A stretch of 64,000 nt of DNA, from NCBI GenBank assembly GCA_016125585.1, contig WGLL01000005.1, forward strand, positions 310,001 to 374,000, read 5' to 3'. How positions within the stretch are numbered: position 1 is the first letter of the stretch; every line of letters starts with the position of its first letter. The stretch is from Caulobacter sp. (GTDB lineage: Bacteria; Pseudomonadota; Alphaproteobacteria; Caulobacterales; Caulobacteraceae). Position numbers and translations under genes: made by a program. Under the pieces are notes generated by a model that ran no database searches, was not told the DNA's origin, and saw only the letters and a list, made by a program, of their open reading frames with translations. This document shows positions 23,164 through 29,891 of this stretch, piece after piece.

Positions 23164-23953
23164 CCCGTTGATCGTGCTCGCCGAAGAAACCGGCGAGACC
23201 CTGTTCGCGGTCGAGGAGACCCGTTTGGGCGCCGTTACGCGAGATGCGGCTCACAGTCCGCCGAGCGCGGTGGCGATCATCGGCCTTCAAGGCCTGTTGA
23301 CGCCGAAGGGCCTGAGCTTTTTCGGCCGCCAGATCACGCCTGGACTTGGCAATTTCCGTTCGGCGCTGGGACAGGCGGCGGGCAACCCGGACATTGCCGC
23401 CATCGTCATCGACACGGACAGCCCGGGCGGCACCGTCGCCGGCACTCCCGAAACGGCGGCGGCCGTGCGAGCCGCCGCCGCTATCAAGCCCGTGATCGCG
23501 ATGGTCGACACGATTGCGGCTTCCGCCGCCTATTGGTCGATCAGCGGCGCCACCGAGATCGTGGCGACGCCCTCGGCGGAGTTGGGCTCGATCGGCGTGA
23601 TGAAAATGCACCTGGACCACTCCAAGGCCCTGGAGATGGAGGGTGTGACCGCGACCTTGATCAAGGCCGGCAAATTCAAGAATGACACCTTCGGCCCCCT
23701 GACCGATGAAGCGCGAGCGGCGATCCAGGCTCAGGTCGACAGCGCCTATGACGACTTCGTCAAAGCCGTCGCCTCGGGGCGGGGTGTCAGCCCGAACGAG
23801 GTTCGGAATGGTTTTGGCGAGGGCCGTATGGTCCTGGCCAAGGATGCCAGGGCGATGGGCATGATTGATCGCATCGCCACCATGCAAGAGGTTCTTGCCG
23901 GGTTGATGAAGCCGCGCTCCCGACCCCAGCGCCGGGCCGCCTTCGTGTTCTAA
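23156..23953 (+). CDS. S49-family prohead protease (ClpP/SppA-like)
   Basis: The 265-residue serine protease matures the prohead by removing the capsid N-terminal scaffold. The crotonase-like fold shows in IVIDTDSPGGTVAGTPETAAAV, the nucleophile Ser123 in DTIAASAAYWSISGA, and the ELGSIGVMKMHLDHSKALE segment that carries the general-base Lys of single-domain SppA-like enzymes. It lies between portal and capsid as in many HK97-like phages. A copy of the 15-bp palindrome (23792-23806) lies in its 3' third. Confidence 0.92.
   Translation: MRDPLIVLAEETGETLFAVEETRLGAVTRDAAHSPPSAVAIIGLQGLLTPKGLSFFGRQITPGLGNFRSALGQAAGNPDIAAIVIDTDSPGGTVAGTPETAAAVRAAAAIKPVIAMVDTIAASAAYWSISGATEIVATPSAELGSIGVMKMHLDHSKALEMEGVTATLIKAGKFKNDTFGPLTDEARAAIQAQVDSAYDDFVKAVASGRGVSPNEVRNGFGEGRMVLAKDARAMGMIDRIATMQEVLAGLMKPRSRPQRRAAFVF
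23792..23806. promoter_or_regulatory. CCGAAC-N3-GTTCGG palindrome, copy 5
   Basis: Perfect copy with spacer GAG, inside the protease gene, about 255 bp before the capsid start. Confidence 0.6.
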
Positions 23954-24059
23954 CCCGGGGCTCCGGCCTGAACACCTTTCCTCTGTTTTCCATCGCTGCC
24001 TGTGATCCGCCGGGGCCACAGGATTTCGGCGTCATGCCCCGGCTGCATCGGAGTGAGAC

Positions 24060-25388
24060 ATGAACATCAAAGATCTCCGCCAGCAGCGCTCGACCAAGGC
24101 CACGCGCGGCAAGGCGGCTCTCGGCGAATACAACACCCTGTCGGCGAAGGCCGACCGGACCGAGGAGGAAGAGACCAAACTCGCGGCTCTGGCGACCGAG
24201 CTTGACGAGCTGGAGGCGGCCTGCGCCGCCCTGGATACCCAGATCGAAAAGGAAGAGGCGGCGCAGCGCCGCGGCGCCGTGTTCGCCTCCGGGGCTCGTC
24301 AAGCGGGCAGCGCGGCTCGCACGATGAACGAGCCGAACCCGGCCACGACCGGTGGTTTCCGCAACCTCGCGGAGTTCGCCGTGGCGACGCGCAATGCCCT
24401 CACCGGCGCCGGGACGGATCCGCGCCTCGCGCAGGTTGCGCAGCTGGAACTCGGCGCCGCGCCGACCGGCTATCACGAGAACCAGGGGTCGGCCGGAGAG
24501 GGCTTTCTTGTGCCGCTGGATTACCGCCAGCAAATCTGGGAGATCGCCTTCTCGCCGACCGACCTGCTGGGCATGGTCAATCCCGAGCCGACCAACAGCA
24601 ACAGCGTCAAGATCGGCAAGGACGAGAGCACGCCCTGGGGCGCCGCCGGCGTCCAGGCGGCCTGGCGCTCCGAAGGCCAGCAGATGGTCGCCTCCAAGGC
24701 CAGCCAGACGCAAATGACCGTGGACCTGCACGAACTCTACGCCTTCGTGCTGGCGACGGACGAGGTGTTGTCGGATGCGCCCAGGCTTCAGGATCGGCTG
24801 ACCCGCCAAGCCGGCCGCGCCATCGCCTGGAAGGCCTCTGACGCCATCCTGTGGGGCGACGGCGTCGGCAAGCCGCTGGGCTTCATGAACGCCGCCTCGA
24901 AAATCACGGTGGCCAAGGAGAGCGGCCAGGCCGCCGCGACCCTGACCGTGCCGAACATCCTGAAGATGGGCTCGCGCCTGCTTCGGATGGGCGGCCGTCC
25001 GATGTGGATGGGCAACAGCGATATCATGCCCCAGCTGGAAGCCCTGACCCTCGGCAACGTTCCGGCGTTCCTGCCGATGAACGAACCGCTGAAGGCCGCC
25101 GGCTATGAAGGCACTCTTCGCGGCAAGCCGCTGCTCTACACCGAGCACAGCCACACCCTGGGCACCGAGGGCGACCTCTCCCTGCTGGACCTGGACGGCT
25201 ACTACTGCGCCAACAAGACCGGCGGCATCGACTTCGCGTCGTCGATCCACCTGTTCTTCGACTACGGCATCCAGGCGTTCCGCTGGACCTTCCGGTTCGG
25301 TGGCCAGCCCTGGCTGTCGGCTCCGGTCAACCCGGCGCGGGGCTCGACCACCAAGTCCCACTTCGTCACGCTCGCCGATCGCGGCTGA
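24060..25388 (+). CDS. Major capsid protein, HK97 fold, with N-terminal scaffold domain
   Basis: The 442-residue protein begins with a charged coiled-coil delta domain (about 1-85; KADRTEEEETKLAALATELDELEAACAAL) that acts as scaffold and is likely removed by the S49 protease. The rest has HK97-type features: GFLVPLDYRQQIWEIAFSPTDLLGMVNPEPT, AAWRSEGQQMVASKASQTQMTVDLHELYAFVLATDEVLSDAP, the P-domain segment QAGRAIAWKASDAILWGDGVGKPLGFMNAASK and a C-terminal IHLFFDYGIQAFRWTFRFGGQPW. A GGAGTG box precedes the ATG. Confidence 0.94.
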   Translation: MNIKDLRQQRSTKATRGKAALGEYNTLSAKADRTEEEETKLAALATELDELEAACAALDTQIEKEEAAQRRGAVFASGARQAGSAARTMNEPNPATTGGFRNLAEFAVATRNALTGAGTDPRLAQVAQLELGAAPTGYHENQGSAGEGFLVPLDYRQQIWEIAFSPTDLLGMVNPEPTNSNSVKIGKDESTPWGAAGVQAAWRSEGQQMVASKASQTQMTVDLHELYAFVLATDEVLSDAPRLQDRLTRQAGRAIAWKASDAILWGDGVGKPLGFMNAASKITVAKESGQAAATLTVPNILKMGSRLLRMGGRPMWMGNSDIMPQLEALTLGNVPAFLPMNEPLKAAGYEGTLRGKPLLYTEHSHTLGTEGDLSLLDLDGYYCANKTGGIDFASSIHLFFDYGIQAFRWTFRFGGQPWLSAPVNPARGSTTKSHFVTLADRG

Positions 25389-25476
25389 CGGCAACCGGCT
25401 TTGGCCGGAAAGGGCAAGGGCGGCGGCCCTTTGAAGCGCCGTCCACCTCTCATCTCCGCCCATAGGAGGGCTCAAT

Positions 25477-25926
25477 ATGAACCCCGCTCTCAAGCCGTCC
25501 CAACGGGCGGCCATCGTTGGTGTCATCGACCCGCAGTCGGCGACCACCGTCAAGACCTGCGGCTGGATCGCCGCCGCCGACTTCCTGAACTTCATGGCCA
25601 TCATCAACGTTGGCGCGCTGTCGGCGTCCGCGACGGTGGACGGCAAGCTGCAGCAGGCGACCGACAGCTCCGGCACCGGCGTCAAGGATGTGACGGACAG
25701 CGACATCACCCAGCTGACCAAGGCCGGCAGCGACGACAACAAGCAGGTGGTGATCAACCTGAAGCAGGAGGACCTCGACTTCGCCAACGGCTTCACCCAC
25801 TTCCGGCTCTCGATTACCCCGGCCACCGCTGCTGCGCTGATCAGCGGCACGGTTCTGGGTTTCGATCCTCGCTATGGCGCGGCGTCCGACAGTGATGCCG
25901 CCACCGTGGACGAAATCGTCAGCTAG
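25477..25926 (+). CDS. Putative phage head decoration or structural protein
   Basis: The 149-residue protein follows the capsid gene with a strong AGGAGG-like box (ATAGGAGGGC). It has alternating beta-rich parts (ATTVKTCGWIAAADFLNFMAIINVGALSASATVDGKLQQATD), a central Asp/Ser-rich segment and FRLSITPATAAALISGTVLGFDPRYGAA at the end. The pattern matches a common small head protein found after the major capsid gene in Caulobacterales and Sphingomonadales prophages. Role as decoration or minor head protein is inferred from place. Confidence 0.65.
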   Translation: MNPALKPSQRAAIVGVIDPQSATTVKTCGWIAAADFLNFMAIINVGALSASATVDGKLQQATDSSGTGVKDVTDSDITQLTKAGSDDNKQVVINLKQEDLDFANGFTHFRLSITPATAAALISGTVLGFDPRYGAASDSDAATVDEIVS

Positions 25927-26013
25927 CTGGCGTTCGACTGAGACTGACCTGGGCCCTGATCCTCGCTCTTGGCGGGGATCAGGGGTTGGGCTTGCGGTGC
26001 GGGAGGGCGGCGG

Positions 26014-26280
26014 ATGCTCGAGCTGATATCGCCCGGCGAGACGCGGGTGCTGACCCAGAGTTGGACGGACGCCCTGGCCAGTGGCGAGACGTTGACGGCG
26101 TCAAGCTGGTCGGTGTCGCCCTCGGCGACGACGGCGGATGCGGCGTTTGGCGACGCGAGCGCCAGCGTGGCCCTGTCGGGCTGTGAGCTCGGACAGATCT
26201 ACCGGCTGGTCAATGTGGTCGAGACCTCGGCCGGCCAGGTGCTGGAACGGGCCATCATCGTGCGGGGCGCGGAGCGATGA
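26014..26280 (+). CDS. Phage fibre-tail adaptor-like protein (Ig-like small domain)
   Basis: The start ATG 26014 is chosen for its GGGAGGGCGG box; it gives an 88-residue protein that begins MLELISPGETRVLTQSWTDALASGETLTASSWSVSP and ends with a beta-strand pair IYRLVNVVETSAGQVLERAIIVRG. This is the compact immunoglobulin-like module often annotated as a fibre-tail adaptor or small structural protein next to head connectors. It overlaps the connector start by four bases. The role is inferred. Confidence 0.65.
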   Translation: MLELISPGETRVLTQSWTDALASGETLTASSWSVSPSATTADAAFGDASASVALSGCELGQIYRLVNVVETSAGQVLERAIIVRGAER

Positions 26281-26876
26281 GCATGAATTTGACGGTGACC
26301 GTCGCCCCGACCTTCGCGGCGGTGCATCTGGCCGAGGCCAAGGCCGCGCTGGTGATCGAGGACAGCTGGCGGGACGCCGCCCTGCAGGCGGCGCTGTCGA
26401 CGGCGATCGAGGATGTCGAGCGCCGGACCGACATGGCGCTGACCCGGCGGACCTATCGCGGCTATCTGGACGCCTGGCCGGTCGATGGCCGGGGGTGCGT
26501 TTTGACGGCCCTGGCGCTGCCCTTCGCGCCCGCGATCAGCCTGACCCACATCAAGACCTATGACGCCGACGGCGTCGCGACGACGATGAGCGGGGACGAC
26601 TACCTGTTCAGTCCCTCGCGACTGTCGGCCGGTCATCGGCCGAGCGACGGGCGGGTGCTTCTGAAACCCGGCGCCAGCTGGCCAGCGGTCGGCCAGGCCG
26701 CTGACGGGATCGAGATCGAATGGGTGGCCGGGTTCGCGGCGCCCGGCGACAGTCCGGAAGGCGCGCGCCATGCGGCGATCCTTCTGATGCGCCAGCTGGT
26801 CGATGAGGATCCGGAAAAGCCCGAGCCGCCGGCGGTGCGGGCCTTGATCAGCAACCTGCGCAGCTGGGCCTTCTGA
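26277..26876 (+). CDS. Head-tail connector protein (gp6-like)
   Basis: The 199-residue protein has the connector pattern of the HK97 gp6 / phiE125 gp8 group: VHLAEAKAALVIEDSWRDAALQAALSTAIEDVERRTDMALTRRTYRGYLDAWP with N-terminal helices, then LPFAPAISLTHIKTYDADG and a C-terminal GSEIEWVAGF-like segment with VRALISNLRSWAF at the end. It would sit below the portal and join head and tail. The end overlaps the next start by one base. Confidence 0.85.
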   Translation: MSMNLTVTVAPTFAAVHLAEAKAALVIEDSWRDAALQAALSTAIEDVERRTDMALTRRTYRGYLDAWPVDGRGCVLTALALPFAPAISLTHIKTYDADGVATTMSGDDYLFSPSRLSAGHRPSDGRVLLKPGASWPAVGQAADGIEIEWVAGFAAPGDSPEGARHAAILLMRQLVDEDPEKPEPPAVRALISNLRSWAF

Positions 26877-27235
26877 TGAAGGTGGGGGCGCATGAGCTGA
26901 AGACCCGGGTGCGGTTCGACCGGCGCGGAACGGCCGCCGACGGCTACGGCAACACCGAGGGCGACTGGGCGGCGCTGTTCACGCGGCAGACGCGGTTGCG
27001 GCCGCAGAGGGGCGGGGAGACGGTGCAGGCGGCGCGTCTGGCCGGCAGCGGGGCCTGGGAACTGGTCTGCCGCTTCGACAGCGAGACGCGAACGGTGGCG
27101 ACGGGCGACCGGGCTGTGGAGCTGCTGCCCGGCGGCGTCGAGGGGCGGGCTTTCAACATTCGCTGGGCCGAGGATATCGACGGCGATCGGCAATGGCTGG
27201 TGATGATGCTGGAAAGCGGCGTGGCCGATGGTTGA
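26876..27235 (+). CDS. Phage head-tail adaptor/head-closure protein
   Basis: The 119-residue protein starts MKVGAHELKTRVRFDRRGTAADGYGNTEGDWAALF, the hallmark of the head closure (SPP1 gp16-like, HK97 gp7-type) proteins, with following beta strands (TRLRPQRGGETVQAARLAGSGAWELVCRF) and the RAFNIRWAEDIDGDRQWLVMMLESGV ending. It closes the connector after packaging and binds the tail. It overlaps the next gene by eight bases. Confidence 0.88.
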   Translation: MKVGAHELKTRVRFDRRGTAADGYGNTEGDWAALFTRQTRLRPQRGGETVQAARLAGSGAWELVCRFDSETRTVATGDRAVELLPGGVEGRAFNIRWAEDIDGDRQWLVMMLESGVADG

Positions 27236-28016
27236 AGCGGTCGGCGGGCCGATCGCCCTTTGCCTGGGCGGGGCCACGACGGTCTGGGCCGAGCTGGCGG
27301 CGGCCGAAGCGCTGATCGGCGATCGCGACCGGATCATCGTCGCCTGCAACTTCGCCGGCCTGCAATACCGGGGCGACCTGGACGGCTGGGCCACCCTGCA
27401 TCCCGAACGCTTCGCCGCCTGGCGCGAGACCCGCGCGGCGCGGGGCGGCAACATCGACTACCGGGCGTTCATCCATGCCGACCATCCGCGCTGCCCGGAT
27501 GCGGAGGTGGTGGCGACGCGGTGGCGGGGATCATCGGGGCTCTACATGGCGCAGGTGGCCCTTGAGGCCATGGAGGCCGGCGGGGCGATCCTGTGCGGCG
27601 CGCCGATGGACGGCAGCGGCGATCATATCCACTGGCCCGGCAAATGGACCGCCAGCGCCCGCTATCAGCCGGGGTTCGAGGCGGCGCGGGCAGCGGGAGT
27701 GAACATCCGCTCGATGGGCGGCTGGACCCGCAAGACGCTGGGCGCGCCGGACGCGGCCTGGCTGGCCGATATCGGGGTCGGACCCCGGCGGCCCGCGATC
27801 GAGAGACGCTATTTCACAGCCGAGGACCCCGCCATGCGCGTTCGCTTCCTGAAGGACTTCGACTACGTCCCCGGCGGTGCGCCGCGCACCCTGGTGGCCT
27901 ATCGCGCCGGGACCGAACACACGGTCAAGCGCGAGGCCGGCGAGGCCGCCATCGCCAAGGGCCATGCGGTCCGCATCGCCGTCCCGCGTCGCAAGGTCGT
28001 CAAGCCCGATGGCTAG
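27228..28016 (+). CDS. Unusual Rossmann-like protein inside the head-tail module
   Basis: The 262-residue protein has an N-terminal domain (about 1-175) with PIALCLGGATTVWAELAAAEALIG, IIVACNFAGLQYRGDLDGWATLHPERF and GAILCGAPMDGSGDHIHWPGKW, resembling nucleotide- or sugar-binding alpha/beta enzymes such as the 6-hydroxymethylpterin kinase/DUF115 group, though I cannot place it firmly. The C-terminal 60 residues (MRVRFLKDFDYVPGG, LVAYRAGTEHTVKREAGEAAIAKGHAVRI) match small stand-alone phage proteins, and an in-frame ATG at 27834 with GAGGAC upstream could start it separately. An enzyme-like gene between head closure and tail completion genes is unexpected. Confidence 0.5.
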   Translation: MVEAVGGPIALCLGGATTVWAELAAAEALIGDRDRIIVACNFAGLQYRGDLDGWATLHPERFAAWRETRAARGGNIDYRAFIHADHPRCPDAEVVATRWRGSSGLYMAQVALEAMEAGGAILCGAPMDGSGDHIHWPGKWTASARYQPGFEAARAAGVNIRSMGGWTRKTLGAPDAAWLADIGVGPRRPAIERRYFTAEDPAMRVRFLKDFDYVPGGAPRTLVAYRAGTEHTVKREAGEAAIAKGHAVRIAVPRRKVVKPDG

Positions 28017-28431
28017 CGGCATCGAAGGTATCGAGCGGCTTCAGGCCAGGTTCGCCAGGATGACGCCCAAGGTGCGGGCGGCGGCGAAAAAGGCCGTCCG
28101 CAAGAACGCCGCCCTGCTGGTGCGGGAAATGAAGGCGATCGCGCCGGTGAGCATGGATGGCGACCATCCCGGGCGGCTGCGCGACAGCATCCATGCCGAA
28201 GAGGGCCGGCTGGGGGACGTCTCGGCGGTGGTGATCGCCGACGCCAAGGACGAGAAGGGCCGACCCTATGCGCCGCCGGTGGAGCTGGGCCACGCGGCCG
28301 AGGATGGCTCGCAGGTTCCGGCCGAGCCGTTCTTCTACACGACGGTGCGGCGACGCCGGAAGCGGATCAAGCGCAGCATCGCCGGCGCGATCAGCAAGGC
28401 CATCAAGGGTGAAGCCGGGGGCGGCGACTGA
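28009..28431 (+). CDS. HK97 gp10-like tail completion/neck protein
   Basis: The start ATG 28009 overlaps the preceding stop. The 140-residue protein has the typical pattern of this family: IEGIERLQARFARMTPKVRAAAKKAVRKNAALLVREMKAIAPVSMDGDHPGRLRDSI, then VVIADAKDEKGRPYAPPVELGHAAEDGSQVPAEPFFYTTVRRRRKRIKR. The family builds the neck where head and tail join. It ends with a basic helix and a Gly-rich tail. Confidence 0.9.
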   Translation: MASGIEGIERLQARFARMTPKVRAAAKKAVRKNAALLVREMKAIAPVSMDGDHPGRLRDSIHAEEGRLGDVSAVVIADAKDEKGRPYAPPVELGHAAEDGSQVPAEPFFYTTVRRRRKRIKRSIAGAISKAIKGEAGGGD

Positions 28432-28823
28432 TGGGCCGCTATGCGAGCGCGGCGCTGCTGGCCGTGCAGGGGGCGATCGTCACGGCCGTCGGCTCCAGCA
28501 TGCGGCTCTATGACCGCGTGCCGGAGAACCCGACGTTCCCCTACGCCAGCTTCGGGCCGATGGAGGGCCTGGACGACAGCGACGGGTGCCGGGACGGGGC
28601 GGAGGTCTTCATCCAGATCGACGTCTGGTCGCGGGCGGTGGGGCGGGTCGAGGCCCTGACCCTGGCGGCGCAGCTGGCCGACCTTCTGGACACCGACCTG
28701 ACCGTGCCCGGCCATGAGGTGATCACCCATGAGATGGACGGGCTGAACTGCCAGTCGGGCCGAGACGGCCTGACCACCCAGGCCATCCTTCGCCTTCGCT
28801 ACGCGCTGGAACCGACCAGCTGA
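28431..28823 (+). CDS. DUF3168 family tail completion protein
   Basis: The 130-residue protein has the DUF3168 features: an N-terminal helix ALLAVQGAIVTAVGSSMRLYDRVPENPTFPYASFGPM, a VFIQIDVWSRAVGRVEALTLAAQLADLLD middle part, and the final NCQSGRDGLTTQAILRLRYALEP strand. The family corresponds to lambda gpU or SPP1 gp17-type tail terminators. It shares one base with the previous gene's stop. Confidence 0.9.
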   Translation: MGRYASAALLAVQGAIVTAVGSSMRLYDRVPENPTFPYASFGPMEGLDDSDGCRDGAEVFIQIDVWSRAVGRVEALTLAAQLADLLDTDLTVPGHEVITHEMDGLNCQSGRDGLTTQAILRLRYALEPTS

Positions 28824-28828
28824 TCTTC

Positions 28829-28843
28829 CCGAACCCCGTTCGG
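28829..28843. promoter_or_regulatory. CCGAAC-N3-GTTCGG palindrome, copy 6
   Basis: Perfect copy with spacer CCC, in the 57-bp intergenic space upstream of the tail tube gene. It is one of only two copies outside coding sequence. Confidence 0.65.
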
Positions 28844-28880
28844 ATCAACGCCGCATCGCGGCCCTTCAAGGAGCGCCATC

Positions 28881-29324
28881 ATGGCCGGACCCACCACCAT
28901 CAACGGCGAGCAGCTGTTGATCATGATCAGCGACGGGGCCAGCCCCGAGGTGTTCTCGCACCCCTGTCTGATCAACACCACGCGCGGCTTCTCCCTCGAC
29001 ATGGACGTCACGCAAGAGACCATCCCCGACTGTGACGACCCCGACGCCCCGGCCTGGAAGTCGGTTGAGGTCGACGGCCTGAGCATGACCATCACCGGCG
29101 CCGGCGTTCACGACATCGCCAGCAGCGCCGAATACTTCGCCTGGGCCACCAGCGGTGCGAACAAGAACGTCAAGGTCAAGCAGAACAAGGCCGGCGGCAG
29201 CATCTATTCCGGCGCCTTCAAGCTGACGGCTTATGCCGAAGATGGGGCGGCGCGGAAAGGCAAGGTGACCGTGGCCCTGACCCTGGTCAGCGACGGTCCG
29301 GTGACGCGGGCGGATAACAGCTGA
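28881..29324 (+). CDS. Major tail (tube) protein
   Basis: The 147-residue protein starts MAGPTTINGEQLLIMISDGASPEVFSHPCLINTTRGFSLDMDVTQETIPDCDDPDAPAWKSVEVDGLSMTITGAGVHD, the typical small tail tube protein of alphaproteobacterial siphophages and GTA-like elements, ending in a beta-rich part GAFKLTAYAEDGAARKGKVTVALTLVSDGPVT. A GAGCGCC box precedes ATG 28881. Its stop overlaps the chaperone gene ATG (TGATG). It forms the tail tube around the tape measure. Confidence 0.88.
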   Translation: MAGPTTINGEQLLIMISDGASPEVFSHPCLINTTRGFSLDMDVTQETIPDCDDPDAPAWKSVEVDGLSMTITGAGVHDIASSAEYFAWATSGANKNVKVKQNKAGGSIYSGAFKLTAYAEDGAARKGKVTVALTLVSDGPVTRADNS

Positions 29325-29746
29325 TGAGCCGTTCGGCGCTGTTCGATGGGGTGTTCGGCGATGGCCGGCACCCCTTTCGCCTGCGGATCGGCGAACTCGA
29401 GGAACTGCAGGAAAAGTGCGACGCCGGGCCGGAGGAAATCTACTGGCGGCTCCAGACCGGCGCCTGGCGGGTGGCGGACATCCGCGAGACCCTGCGTCTG
29501 GGGCTGATCGGCGGCGGACTGACGCCGACCCCGGCCCTGGTGCTGGTCAACCGCTACGCCGGTGAAGGCTGGCTGGCGGAATGGAAGGCCCTGGCCGCCA
29601 ACATCATCGCCGCGGCCCTGTTCGGGGCTCCGGATGAGGACAAGCCGGCGCCCGCCCCGGGGGAGGCGGAGGGGGAGACGGCGACCTCCCCCGACGAAAA
29701 ATCCGGTTCGCCAACCTCTACGCAAACGGGGCCGTCCTTCAGCTGA
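29324..29746 (+). CDS. GTA gp10-like tail protein (tail chaperone N-terminal partner)
   Basis: The 140-residue protein matches the 'gene transfer agent family protein' group: HPFRLRIGELEELQEKCDAGPEEIYWRLQTGAWRVADIRETLRLGLIGGG, then TPTPALVLVNRYAGEGWLAEWKALAANIIAAALFG. The last 30 residues (APAPGEAEGETATSPDEKSGS) are a low-complexity tail that overlaps the next coding region in the -1 frame. It is proposed that some ribosomes shift at the A-run 29697-29701 and join it to the small chaperone domain. Confidence 0.85.
   Translation: MSRSALFDGVFGDGRHPFRLRIGELEELQEKCDAGPEEIYWRLQTGAWRVADIRETLRLGLIGGGLTPTPALVLVNRYAGEGWLAEWKALAANIIAAALFGAPDEDKPAPAPGEAEGETATSPDEKSGSPTSTQTGPSFS
29697..29701 (+). promoter_or_regulatory. 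Candidate -1 programmed frameshift site (A5 run)
   Basis: In the reading frame GAC GAA AAA TCC, the tRNA on AAA can re-pair after slipping back one base. The -1 frame then continues directly into a conserved-looking tail chaperone domain that has no start codon of its own. It is not a canonical X-XXY-YYZ heptamer. Confidence 0.5.
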
Positions 29747-29889
29747 GCCCGGAGGAGGTCGCGGCGACGACCCTGTGGCGGTTGTCGGCGGCGATGCGGG
29801 GCTGGATGCGGGCCAACGGCGGCGAGCCGACCGAACCGCCGGCCGATGACGACTTCGAGGCGGCGGTGGCCGCCAGCATGGGAGGCTGA
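29701..29889 (+). CDS. Small tail assembly chaperone (GTA TAC-like), probably made by frameshift
   Basis: This 62-codon region begins in the -1 frame with IRFANLYANGAVLQLSPEEVAATTLWRLSAAMRGWMRANGG and ends AAVAASMGG at a TGA (29887-29889), two bases before the tape measure start. It resembles the small tail assembly chaperone that follows gp10 in GTA clusters. No ATG, GTG or TTG precedes the conserved start in this frame (the frame is closed by a TGA near 29635), so expression by -1 frameshifting from the upstream gene is the simplest reading; an unusual start codon is the alternative. Coordinates give the frame region, not a known start. Confidence 0.6.
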   Translation: MRFANLYANGAVLQLSPEEVAATTLWRLSAAMRGWMRANGGEPTEPPADDDFEAAVAASMGG

Positions 29890-29891
29890 CC

